Part shown: positions 12,284 to 22,666 of the stretch, in pieces
Position numbering within the stretch: the first letter of the stretch is position 1
How the letters are laid out: every line of letters begins with the position of its first letter
NCBI GenBank assembly: GCA_030704615.1
Contig: CM060734.1
Location: 13,330,001-13,394,000 of the forward strand
Length of the DNA stretch: 64,000 bases
DNA from: Takakia lepidozioides
Taxonomy: Eukaryota > Streptophyta > Takakiopsida > Takakiales > Takakiaceae
Direction: 5' to 3'
Notes under the pieces: model-generated
What the model was told of the DNA's origin: nothing
The model's input: the letters and a program-made list of their open reading frames with translations, nothing else
Databases searched by the model: none
Made by a program: the position numbers and the translations under genes

Positions 12284-15200
12284 TTGTTGATGCACATGCA
12301 GTAGGGCCCGCCCACGCAAAGAAGAAGAAGAAAGCTAAGCACATGCAATCCCCGGCGAGAGAGCCGTCACGGGCTGCGGAGGGGGGAGTGAGTAGTGCGC
12401 GCGAGGGTGTCAGTTCGCCTCAATCAAAGGTGGTCGTCCATCCGGGCTCCCCTGCTGCTAGCCCTAGTAAGAAACAGAAAGCCCGTGAGAGGACAAAAGA
12501 GAGGGCAAAAGAACAGGCGAGACAAAAGGCTAGCCAGGAGGAAAGAGAAAAGGCCACTGAAGAGGCCAGGGGTGCCCAAATGACTGATGCCAATGTAAGC
12601 GAGGGACGCACAGAGACGGTGGATCCCTCCAAGACACCACAAAGAGGCAGTAACACACCGGTTACACCATCGCGGACAAGAGCAGCCCCCGCAATTACCC
12701 ATACGGTGGAGAGTGGAGGAGAGGAAAGAACACCACAAAGAGCACGGATTGTGCAAGTTCGAGGTGAAGCCGAGGAGATGGCAGTAGAGATAGGGAGAGT
12801 GCTCGAGGTGGTTTCGCCGGTGGTTCACCATGTTGAGGAGGATGACACCAAGCTTTCTGACCAGGATGACATCCTCCCGGACATCCCCAGGCCCCAAACC
12901 CGCAGCATACAGGCTGGATTTGGCGGTCCTGGTGGGCTGCCGGAGAACCCCTCTGCAGCAGACGTCATGTCGGAGGCGGATATGAAGTTGGCCGCTGCCA
13001 AGATGTTGGAGGCAACCCACAACAACATTGGCAGGGTGCTGGGGGGCATGGTGTACCCGGCCAAGCTTTGAATTCCCCTTTGCCGCTTGGTGTCTTTGCA
13101 GGTGGTGAGACCTGCCCTCCCAGGCAATATCGACAAGCTGAAATTCTCTTTCCGGGATGGTGCCCACACTTCCGATGAGGTGGACAAATGGGGTCCCCAT
13201 TGGCAAAGGCGAAATGAGGAGTTCGAGAGAACGATTGTTACTGATCCTCTTTTCCAGCACTTGTCCGGAAAGATGTTTTACGTGTGGGACGGCAATCATC
13301 GCCTCCTGGCATGGATGGAGCACATAGCCGAAGCCCACCCCAACGACCTCGATTGGCATTTCGCCGTGGAGTGTGTTGTGCTGAAGGTTGCGGGGCCCAA
13401 AGATCGCAGTCTTCTCAAAGCTGCAATGGCGGACATCAACTCGTAAGTTACAACACCTCTTGCTTTTGGACCCATCCAATTGTAAGTCATTTCATCGCGA
13501 ATCCTCATATTTGTTGTAAATTCCCATTTCAGAATTGTTTGATGGAAATGTGGCATTGCAGGGTGATTGAGATTGCCACCAACTTGTCCCATATGCTCTT
13601 CCGAGTGAAGGATGTCGGGAAGCTGGGGGTGCAAGAGTTTGCCAATTCGCTCAGTGCCGACCTCCTGCGCAAGTCGGAGGCAAAGGCAGACAGAACCTGG
13701 TATAGGCTAAGCATGGACGCCATGGTGGACTACATATTTCGGGTAAAGCTCCTGACTGTTTTGTTGAGCTAATCTGTCTCTCCTCCCCCAATAGAAGAAA
13801 AAGTGTTGAGTAGGATCTCTAATCTTATGTGCGCATTCTTGACAGACGAAAATTCAGTAGGATTTGGCACATGCGCGGAGGTTCTACATTGAGTCAGAGG
13901 AGAAGAATCTAACCCTCCCGGCACTCGAATCGTATCTCAAAGCTGCGGAGGTGAGGGCCCGCATAAAGTACAAGTCGCGGATGGTAAAGTACGTGGCCAT
14001 AGCTGATCCCGCCCTTGGTGCCGGATTTCTGGTGGAGGTGGGGAAGCACTACTCCCGCGCTCTGAAGCCCACAATGACATTGGAGAAGCAACATCGTCTA
14101 GCCACATCTTGTGTGGATGGTGCAGAAAAGGTGATACATTCTTAACCAAATTGTGGTGGCAACAACTCGTTTTTGTGGTGTTTGGCGGTTACGAATATGC
14201 TGGGTGGTTGGACAGACCCGGTGGCTCCAAATCTGGAATGGTTCCCAAAGTACAAGGGACATGTGGAGCTTCCCCAAACCGGACAAACTGTCTGACCCCA
14301 CATTCGACATGTGGATGAACCACATGACATGGTGGTTTCAGGTACTTCCCCACGCTTCGTTTGGCGCTTCTACTCTTGTAGGGGGTGGATTCATTGTATT
14401 TTTTCAGCAATGTGATCTGATGGAGAATCTCCACAGGTGATGACGAATGCGCAAGAGCAGCTGGACACACAAGCACATCAGTTCAAGATGGAGATTTCTC
14501 CTGCAGCAGAGAGCCTACGCGACTATGTGACGAGGTACTTTCTGCTCTACAAAACCGACCTATTCTTTCGGGAGATACCACATGCCCGCCGGAGCCACGA
14601 GTTCACCGACCAGCCGAACGCGGACAAAGCAGCAATGCGCCTTCTGTACAGGTACATACGCGATGCCTTCCTTTCAGTCCTTGCATTTTTCGCCGAATTT
14701 CCAGATCAGGGCTCTGAAAATGGCTAAGTCCCTAGGGTGGCCGGCCCTGAACTGGAAATTCGGCGCCATTTTTCCAGGTCAAGGCCATATGGGACTTAGC
14801 CATTTTCAGGCCGGACCTGGGAAAATGGCGCCGAATTTCCAGTCACGGCTCTGAAAATGGCTAAGTCCCTAGGGTGGTTGGCCCTGAACTGGAAATTCGG
14901 CGCCATTTTTCTAGGTCAAGGCCATATGGGACTTAGCCATTTTCAGGCCGGACCTGGGAAAATGGCGCCGAATTTCCAGTCAAGGCTCCGAAAATGGCTA
15001 AGTCCCTAGGGTGGCTGGCCCTGAACTGGAAATTCGGCGCCATTTTTCCAGTTCTGGGCCCTATTGCCCTTGTGGGACTTAGCCATTTTCGGGCCGGACC
15101 GGGAAAATGGCGCCGAATTTCCAGTCAGGGCTCTGAAAATGGCTAAGTCCCTAGGGTGGCTGGCCCTGAACTGGAAATTCGGCGCCACTTTTCCAGTTCT

Positions 15201-17938
15201 GGGCCCTATTGCCCTTGTGGGACTTAGCCATTTTCGGGCCGGACCTGGGAAAATGGCGCCGAATTTCCAGTCAGGGCTCCGAAAATGGCTAAGTCCCTAG
15301 GATGGCTAGCCCTGAACTGGAAATTCGGCGCCATTTTTCCAGTTCTAGGCCCTATTGCGGTTCTGGGACTTAGCCATCTTCGGGCCAAACCGGGAAAAAT
15401 GGCGCCGAATTTCCAGTTCAGGGCTCCCAAGATGGCTAAGTCCCTAGGGTGGCAGTCACCGAAAACCGAAATTCGGCGCCATTTTTCCATTTCTAGGCCC
15501 ACTCAGATCCGCCCCAACCTGGGAAAATGGTGCCGAATTTGCAGTTCAGGGACCTCATTGTGTTTTTCATGAATGCAGGTACTGCAAGTTCTCCCTTTTG
15601 GAGAAAGGTCATCTGTCTTTCGAGCCACCATTCTTCCTGGCATGGAGGAACCCTGGGGCTGACTCCATGTACACTGACGATATTGTGAAGGAGTGGCATC
15701 TAGAACATTTGCGTGATTGCCCTTGGTATGTGGACCTTCCGCCCGGCTCGCTCGACCCATCCGAGTTTCAATTGAAGCTGGATGCTGAGGCCCGACGAAA
15801 CCAGGCTCCGCTGCCTCCGCTGGGTGCAAAAGAGGCAAAAGCGCTTGCGAACTCCAGGAAAGCGGCAGAGCTTGCTCAGGCAGGAATTCAGGAGAAATTG
15901 AATGAGAAGAGTAAAGGCCAAAGGAAAAGGACAAGGAAACAGGTGAGTGCAGTAACACCCAAAAAACAGAAAACCATCGGGGCATCGGAGGAGGCGCAGG
16001 AGGGGACCCAAGAGAGTGACTCGGACGACGACTTTGTTCAAGGTCCTACGACTGCTATTGCTGCTACCCAGTCACCGGTCGTCCGGGTTCCCAAGTCAGT
16101 TCGGAGTGGGACTGGCTCTGCCAAGAAGTTGGCATTTGAGGGCGAGCCTACACGGCGGTATTCGGCGGTGACGTTTACGCACAGGCCAAAGCTAGAACCT
16201 CCAACCATCATCCAATGCGTCAATGAGAGCTTCCTTGACGCTCTTGCTGCCAGGGCGAAGAAGGTGGCACACAGCAAGTCTCTGGCGGAGCAGAAGGGGA
16301 AAGCCAAGAAGAGGGCTGCCGGTACAGAGCCTAAAGACACCCCTGGTTTTGAAGCCATGATGGAATTCTTCACGGCTGTGAGCACGGATTGCAAGAGCAC
16401 TCGGGGGGGGGGGGGGGTTGAGGTGGAGAGAGCTTGCGACATGATTCTCCTCGACATTCCAGATGGGGAGCTGCTAGAGGGCCTGGATGGTGTGCCCACC
16501 TGGAACAGGTTTACTGAGGACTACTGGAAAGCCGGGTTTGGGCTGGCGGGGATGCTTCTGGATGACGGTGGATGTGTGGTTGTCCTTGCCACAAGAGGGA
16601 AGACCACAGAGAATGCGGTGGCAAGGTGGACACCGAAAAGTGTCACCCCGATCCTCCTCAGAAAATGGTTCTGCATCAATACACAGGGGTTGCGAACAGA
16701 GGGCCAAAGTGTAAGTTATCAATCTATTGCATTCACCTCATATTGTGGTGTATCTAAACAAGATCCCAGAGTTGATCCCTCTTTTGTTGGATGTGCAGAC
16801 ATTGGTGTTTGAGGCATATTGCTTTGTGAAGAGAGGGTCTACGTTCAAATTCCGCAACGACGGTCGTCTTGTTGATGCCGTTGTGGACCCTGTTACCTAC
16901 GATGTCCTCTACAACTATGTGCCCCACTCCAGTATGCCGAAGGACACAAAGACAGGCAAACCGTGGCGGTACAGCCAGACCCGGAGCCCTGCTTTCATCC
17001 AAACCCTCATGGAGACATGCTCGGATGTCCAAGGGCGGATTCTGGACCTCACATGCGGCACGGGTAAGCCTTCACGTGCTCAGTTTGTCCCCTGGCCCGA
17101 TTGCAATTGCATGCCGCAAGCTATTAACCGCCCGCTTTGTTCCTCAGGTGCTTCAATGTGGGCAGGGACGTTGTCCGACAGGCATGTGTTCGCCTTCGAG
17201 CCAGATACTGCCCTCCACAACTCGGAACTTGTAGCGGCTGAACGTCTGCCGAAAGAGGAAGAGGCATCCTCGGAGGATGATGAAAAATCCGAGAAGGAGC
17301 AGGGGGAGGAACAAGTTGGGATCGAGGCGGAGGAGCCCCCGGTGTACGAGTGAGTGGTCGCATTGTAAGTTGCCTCCAGATTTTGTGAGGCACCTCCCTT
17401 CGCTCTCTTATTTCATTGAAAACCCTTTCTGCTTCTGCTGGTATTGTCATTCTTGAAGTGGATTTGTTCTTACTGTAGGATGCCAAGTACGGCAGGAAGG
17501 ACGTCTACACCGGAGTTCATGGGCAGGAGGAACGTGCTTTTTTTTGCCAGGGGGGATTTCATGCCTAGTCCAGAAAGGGACTACATCCTTCCTACTTATG
17601 CTGCCCGGCTTGCTTCGGTGTCCATTAGGAGTTGTTCCGAACCTAGTCGTGTACAACAGATTTTAGACGAGGCAAGCCTCAAGAAAATGAAGATGAGGGA
17701 GGAGGCAGCAGCTATTAGAGCCCGTCGGGCTCGTAGATTTGTGTTGGATTCTGCTGAGGAAAGTGGGGGAGAAGAGGCAGAAGATTCCCAGGAGGTGAGG
17801 TGGACAGTCCCCCAAGGAGAGGACGGCATTTTTGAGAGGCATACTGCAACCAATGCATCACAGAGCTCGGAGGATGGGGGGGATGAGGGGGATGAGGAAG
17901 AAGGAGGGCCAAGTTCCTCGGAAGGTGTAGGAGAGTAG
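12217..17938 (+). CDS. ParB-like / DNA methyltransferase-like protein, transposon cargo, about 10 exons
   Basis: Proposed exons: 12,217-13,048, 13,102-13,442, 13,562-13,742, 13,861-14,130, 14,216-14,341, 14,437-14,651, 15,579-16,710, 16,799-17,063, 17,148-17,349, 17,479-17,938. Phases agree across the introns and the diverged copy at 51,406-54,523 supports most of them. The first intron (53 bp) and true start are uncertain. Order: low-complexity charged N-terminus, ParB-like domain, helical middle, Lys-rich linker, methyltransferase core with the motif-IV-like segment before the SAM motif (as in beta-class and ParB-fused phage enzymes), acidic tail. Likely role is DNA binding or adenine/cytosine-N4 methylation in the nucleus, or a catalytically dead relative of that. 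No in-frame stop is seen in any exon. A run of 14 G (16,404-16,418) keeps frame. Confidence 0.7.
13102..13442 (+). other. ParB/Srx-like domain exon
   Basis: The exon reads from VVRPALPGNIDKLKF to the splice site after ADIN. The segment YVWDGNHRLLAW matches the ParB/sulfiredoxin signature (hydrophobic-x-D-G-x-H-R-xx-A). In the ParB family this loop binds nucleotide (CTP in chromosomal ParB) and in the phage fusions it accompanies methyltransferases. The preceding DPLFQHLSGK and following FAVECVVLKV fit the surrounding helix and strand. The match rests on this motif and its context alone. Confidence 0.65.
14690..15545. repeat. Palindromic tandem array inside an intron of the methyltransferase gene
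   Basis: Six or so units of about 120-145 bp carry aaattcggcgccatttttcc and its complement, alternating with ggctaagtccctagggtggc and gacttagccattttcgggcc. It fills most of the 14,652-15,578 intron. The exon boundaries on both sides are supported by the second gene copy, where the intron at the same position also holds a palindrome array, but of another sequence. Confidence 0.85.
16430..17260 (+). other. Methyltransferase-like core with degenerate DPPY motif
   Basis: DMILLDIPDGELLEG at about 16,438-16,480 occupies the place of motif IV (D/N/S-PP-Y/F) but reads D-I-P-D. About 190 codons later ILDLTCGTG, then after an intron ASMWAGTLSDRHVFAFEPD, fits motif I (FxGxG) and the acidic end of strand 2 that binds SAM. 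Order IV before I is that of beta-class amino-methyltransferases. Loss of PP-Y may mean altered or lost catalysis while SAM binding is kept. Confidence 0.6.
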
Positions 17939-18000
17939 TTCCCATTCCTGCTATGACAATTAGGACACACTTGTATAGACGTGGCTTGCCACCAAATTTG

Positions 18001-18006
18001 CAATAA
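18001..18006 (+). terminator. Likely polyadenylation signal (AATAAA)
   Basis: AATAAA occurs 63 bp after the methyltransferase stop codon and 142 bp before the transposon end, in the right place to end that transcript. Based on motif and position only. Confidence 0.4.
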
Positions 18007-18127
18007 AATGTTGCATTTCATTGCTATGACGAGTCCACATGACCCTATTTCCGTGCCTCCTAACCCTATTTCCGTGGACACAATTCGGCCCGCTCATGCT
18101 TTTTTTTTTTCCGCTCATGCTCATGTC

Positions 18128-18148
18128 GCTCATGAAATAGCAGCCCCC
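18128..18148 (-). repeat. Right terminal inverted repeat, 21 bp
   Basis: The plus strand reads GCTCATGAAATAGC followed by agccccc, mirroring the left end. Internal cgctcatg sub-repeats precede it. Confidence 0.8.
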
Positions 18149-18156
18149 CAACTACA
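18149..18156. repeat. Right target-site duplication (8 bp, CAACTACA)
   Basis: It pairs with CGACTACA at 4,357-4,364. Directly after it the transposase reading frame resumes at the codon expected. Confidence 0.8.
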
Positions 18157-20330
18157 TCCAGGACAATGTTTTTCCAGGTCAAGGTGCCATCAAAGTATTT
18201 CGTTTCAAAATGTCGACTGCTGGGGAGGGCAGTGGGGTTAGCCTCGTGAAGCGGATGCAGAAGACTGGGGACCTGCAGAATTATATTCTTATGTTTGATC
18301 ATGTGAAACGAGTGAAAGATTGGACGACAATGGCTTGTCATGTCTACGATCCAGTGTACCAACGAGTTATGACAATTGCAGTTTGTGACATGCAATCCGA
18401 GGATACAGAATCCCAGAAGCTCATGTGGAATTCCCTGATACGTGTTATGGGCTGCCATGGGGTGCCATCTCCAAATTTCGCTGGTTTCATGGCAAATAGT
18501 GCTTAGGCAAATTTCAATGTTGTTCGAATTGTCTTCGGATCAGGCGACCCAAAAATGCCAATGTCGGGAAGAGAACGTACATGTCTATTCCATTGGACAC
18601 AATCTCTGGAGAAACATACAAAGTCAGACATCAAACCAGAGATGCAGACACAGCACCGTAAATTGTGCAAAGAGTACAAAGATGCTAGAACAATGAAGGA
18701 GGCGGACACTTTGTTCCAGACAATTCGTGCCTGGTGGTTTTCTTCTGGAGCTGCATCGCTTGAGAGTATGAGAGCATTGGAAGATTGGCTAGCGTTTTGG
18801 CACTTCCGGTACAGACAATGGAGAGCAGCCATGACAATGGTGCGAGGCTTCTATTGCTTGCTTTATTCATACATTTACTTTCCAAATTTTGCTCTCCTTG
18901 CTTTCTTTATGTTGTTCCCTGTGCACTGTTCTGAAGTGTAGTTCTCCACTTTGCAGAATATGTCCATTGAGGAAATGGCGGACATGCCATCTTGCAATTT
19001 GGTAGAGACTGTGCACAACGCATGGTTGCAACAGTCTGGGAAACGAGGTCGGGATTTGTATGTGGCAACAACAGATGATCTAATACATGCCTTGCAACAA
19101 CAAACCAGATACCGTGATTTCTTGCGAGGTGGGGTTGATGGCAAGGGTCCGGACAAACTGGAGTTGATGTTGCGTGCTGCAAGTAGATCTGGGGATCTAA
19201 GCAAGATAGCACGGGCGGTGAGCATGTATGCCCAGGGAACGCCACTTGTTTCTAGAGTTCCACATCTTGAAGGGGAGGAGAGATTCGGCTCCTGTAAGAG
19301 GAAATTGAACACCCCACCTGGTTCGGAATCCGATTCGCACAGGGCAAACCGTGATAACTTCTTGAAGCCTCGTATTCCCCTGCATGATAGATCCATGTCC
19401 GGAACCTCCATTTTGGAGGAACCTCCGACACGACGGCAGGCTCCAGCATCAAACAGTGCCACTAAAATGGTGCAAGAGAGAAACTACCCCCTTGATGTGT
19501 TGAAGTCCGCATGCCCCGACCACGTTTGGCACATAGAACGCACAAGTGCAGGGTCTTGTGTGAAATGTAGAGCGATCAGGGCAACTAATTTTGGAAAGTG
19601 CACTTCATCTATATCCAGAGGCGGTGCCCGGACTCCTGCTCCGACTTTCACGGGTTTGATGCATCCATACGGCCAACCAGAAACCAAGAACCACAAGTTC
19701 TGGTTCTGCGCAGACGATTGTGGTAGATGTGTGCATGGAAGTGTGCGTCCTTCCGTGGTGATGAAGCCAGCTCCTCCAACCGTTTGGCCCGTCAAGGTGG
19801 GAACATATCTCACAAGTCAGGAGATTGCAATGCTGGAGGAGGTAGGCTTTTCCCTTGCGAGACAACCCCAACTGCATGCATGTGCTTCTACTTCTGCATC
19901 CTCGGCAAATCCTCACTTGTGGCCAACCAAATGAGATGGAAAGCTGGTTCGGTGTTTCCCTCCAACCGCTAAACACTTCGGCAAAGTGGAGTCCGCAAGA
20001 ATGCTCCAAGCTTGTGTTGCAAGCACCACGGAAGTTCCCGATCCAGGATATGGTCGGGTGTACACAATGATCACTTCGACATCTGCTGTTCATGACAGGG
20101 CCTACGACATCACGGTTTCCGATTTCCCCAATTGCACATGTCCTGATTTTGTGAATATGCTATCAACCATTTTGGGCAAGAGAGGTAAATTCATACCCTG
20201 CAAACATTTGTATTTCATATTTTTGAAGATGATGGTTTGTGATCCCAAACGTGACAACTTCGTTCACCAGGCCACTCTGAGTTTCAACGAGGTCGATACT
20301 CTATTGCAGCGAGATACAACACATAAGTAG
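18157..20330 (+). pseudogene. MULE-like transposase, 3' half (DDE region and SWIM finger)
   Basis: The frame resumes after the insertion with QDNVFPGQGA and continues MFDHVKRVKDWTTMACHVYD (likely first catalytic Asp), VPSPNFAGFMANSA, RTCLFHWTQSLEKH, RAWWFSSGAASLESM and a C-terminal SWIM zinc finger, CTCPDF...IPCKHLYFIF at about 20,130-20,220. SWIM fingers are typical of MULE transposases. An intron of about 115 bp lies near 18,840-18,957 (donor after ATGACAATG, acceptor TTTGCAG). Faults are a TAG at 18,504, where the related copy has Gln, a TGA at 19,932, and Asp to Asn at the second catalytic position (MANSA versus MADNA). Together with 3,368-4,364 it would make a protein of about 1,000 residues. 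Confidence 0.75.
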
Positions 20331-22241
20331 CATCAACTATGCAATGTGGTATGTGGACGACCATGCTATGAAATGTGCAATTTGCAACATTGTCATGGAA
20401 ATTCAATTCAAATCAATTCGTTTGCAACATCGTCGGCGGTGCAATGATATGGCGTCCCTTATCCCTCCATTATGCTTCCAACTATACTGAGTAAGCTTTG
20501 AGTGGCAACTTTTAAGAGCACATGCATCATTGCACCTTTCGAAGTCTACATGTTTTCCTGTCGCTATGCACTGCAATCATCTTTTGAAGATGATCCTAAC
20601 TCTCATTGTTATTTGGGGAGGGAGCAAGGTCTTCCCGTGGCAGCCTCTATGGCGCACACTTTGTGAGGATATTTTTTCGTCCTTGTAATTGTAAAAGTGA
20701 AACAAACATTTGGGCCAAAGCATGGTACGGGCCATCCAAAAGCGGCAACTTGCAGTCCATAAAAAATGGACATGTGAAGTAGAAAACACAGCACGCGGGA
20801 ACGACGGAGGAAAAATTTGAATTAATTGTAGCCGTTGATTATTTTTGTACATCAAGTTACTACCGTCGATTGGAGGTCGCCTTCGTCGGGCATGTGGGTG
20901 GCTGGAAGATGGCTGGTCGCGTTGGGCTAGACTGAAGTGCGGGGACGACGAGCTGCCAGATATGACGCGCGACGCGCAACTAGAAGCTAGCTAAGAGGTA
21001 CGAGTTGATTGGGATTGGGAATATGAAGAGATTGGGAGGAGAATGGGAATGTGAAGAGATTGGGAATGTTTGATCACAAAAGTCTGCTTACCATTTTGTG
21101 GCCAAATTTAGGGTTTAGCTTGTGATTGTTTCATCAACTCTAAGTTTGTTCTCATTTCTGTGTTTCTGTGGGCGCGCTTGGATGGTGGCAGCAGAGGAAG
21201 CGGGCAATGCGAGCAGAGCTTATAAAGTGCAACACTGTGTGTTGCTGCCATAGCAGCGGAGGCACGAGGGTAGAGGAGTAGAGGAGGAGCTTGGGCGGGG
21301 GTGCTCGAGTGTGCCATCGCTGGAAAAGCAGTTGATTGTTGCCTGACTCTACCCTTGGTAAGTTTTGTTCAAGTAGAGTAGACCTTCCAAATCGACTCAG
21401 TGACTCAATGATTTGTGATTCCTCTAGTCGACATGCTGGGAGAGAGAGCCGGGGAGGGGTGGGCAAGGGAATTGTTTCCCGTCATGTGGGGCCTTTTTTG
21501 GCTCAGCCAAAAGAAAGGCCCTGCCCGCTACCAGGTTAGTATCCCAGTTTTGTGCACGTGAACATACTTTGTAGACAATAGGCAGGGAGAGTGAATAGCC
21601 TAGTCATATTATGGGGTGGTCACACTTTGTGTGGTCTGTAGCCTGTTCAGCCAACTTGGTGTCTTCCTTCAGGACATCTGCGCTGATATCTAAACTCCTG
21701 ACTCTATAGAAGAAACAGTTTTAGCTTCTCCAGTCCCTTACCAAGTGATATGTGCTTAACAAGTAAGCGGGGTGGATGTCACACTTTTCAGTAGGTTTAT
21801 CCGCCTGTACACAACCATGAACTACCTTCAAAATTGTCTTGCGACAGTGGAGGGTATGCACCACTTTGGAGTATTGTGTGATAGATTAATTGTTGTCATT
21901 GGTTCACAAGAGTGCTGACAACATACTTCCCGAAGTGTGTTCTGTACAATTTGTGCAATTGGTTAGTAAACTCTATTGTACTGCCTCTATTACCTTGGTT
22001 CATGGCCATTTTGTCAATGTGTACCTCTCCTTCTCACATGGTTTCTGCATGGGGTTTACCAGTACCTCACAGATTTGTTGATGCTTGTTTAGGCAGCCAG
22101 CCAGCCTGCTCGTCCTTAAATCCAATCTTCAATGATCTTGAGTAAAAGGTGTTGTTGGTACAGCTAGTTGTGTGAATATTTGGCAGATGGTGATAGTGGT
22201 TGTGTTCTCCAACTATGGCAGGTGATGCATGCATTAAGCAG
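20331..22241. other. No confident gene; probably SH3P introns and flank
   Basis: No protein family is recognised. Plausible splice donors appear at 21,357 (CTTG|GTAAG) and 21,538 (ACCAG|GTTAGT), so short upstream exons of the SH3P gene could lie here, but none encodes a recognisable BAR-domain segment. The rest is T-rich and intron-like. Confidence 0.35.
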
Positions 22242-22666
22242 AGGATCAAGGAGAGCTAAGTTTAGCTGTTGGGGACTACGTGGTTGTTCGTCAGGTCTGG
22301 GGCTTCAACTCTCTCCTGGTTCAAACTGCTTGTACTCTTGTTCACTGAAAATTCCTCTATCACCTGGTTGGGATGAGGACAAGGGGCTGCCCTTTGTCTG
22401 AAAATCTGGGGGAATTTTGAGAGGTTCAATTCTATCCGACAGAATCCCCGTTGAACGACTGAAATAGGGTGCAAACACAAAATCTATCCTTATCACTGCT
22501 GCTAAATGTCTTGACCAACCCTACTGTGTTTTGGGAACAGGTCTCTCCATCTGGCTGGTCAGAGGGAGAATGCAAGGGGAAGGCTGGCTGGTTTCCATCA
22601 TCATATGTGGAACAGAGGCAACGTATTCTTGCTAGCAAGGTGGCTGAAGCTGGCTCTGCTGTTTAA
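22242..22666 (+). CDS. SH3P-type SH3-domain protein, last two exons (host gene, partial)
   Basis: Exon 22,242-22,294 encodes DQGELSLAVGDYVVVRQ. It is joined in phase 0 over an intron (GTCTGG donor, GGGAACAG acceptor) to exon 22,541-22,666, encoding VSPSGWSEGECKGKAGWFPSSYVEQ, then QRILASKVAEAGSAV and TAA. This is the second half of an SH3 domain, with the typical ELSL, GDYV, WSEGE and GWFPSSYVE elements, followed by the short tail seen in plant SH3P1-3 proteins. That family has an N-terminal BAR domain and acts in clathrin-related trafficking and autophagosome formation. The BAR exons were not found; they may lie upstream beyond the mobile elements or be lost. No stop breaks these exons. Confidence 0.75.

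Larger units (their letters stand above)
4365..18148. mobile_element. 13.8-kb DNA transposon carrying transposase and ParB-methyltransferase genes
   Basis: The boundaries come from 21-bp terminal inverted repeats and an 8-bp target duplication, and they are confirmed by the target: joining sequence before 4,365 to sequence after 18,156 continues the host transposase frame with no gap. Contents from left to right are palindrome array, minus-strand MULE-like transposase (decayed), two large palindrome arrays, then a plus-strand ten-or-more-exon ParB-methyltransferase gene whose stop lies 210 bp from the right end. The two genes are divergent and read outward from the central arrays. Relation of the transposase to that of its target suggests both belong to one superfamily. 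I do not know a described family with this cargo. Confidence 0.85.
3114..20330 (+). mobile_element. Outer MULE-like DNA transposon, split by a 13.8-kb insertion
   Basis: Coordinates run from the palindrome cluster to the transposase stop; the true ends were not found. The element encodes one transposase on the plus strand, now split into 3,368-4,364 and 18,157-20,330. I looked for terminal inverted repeats at about 2,880-3,110 and 20,330-21,100 and saw none I could support. The element probably landed upstream of, or within, the SH3P host gene whose last exons begin 1.9 kb downstream. Confidence 0.6.

Noticed and set aside
13102-13442. Chromosome-partition or plastid ParB gene
   Set aside because: Only the DGxHR domain is seen; it is spliced to a methyltransferase-like core and lies inside a transposon with defined ends.
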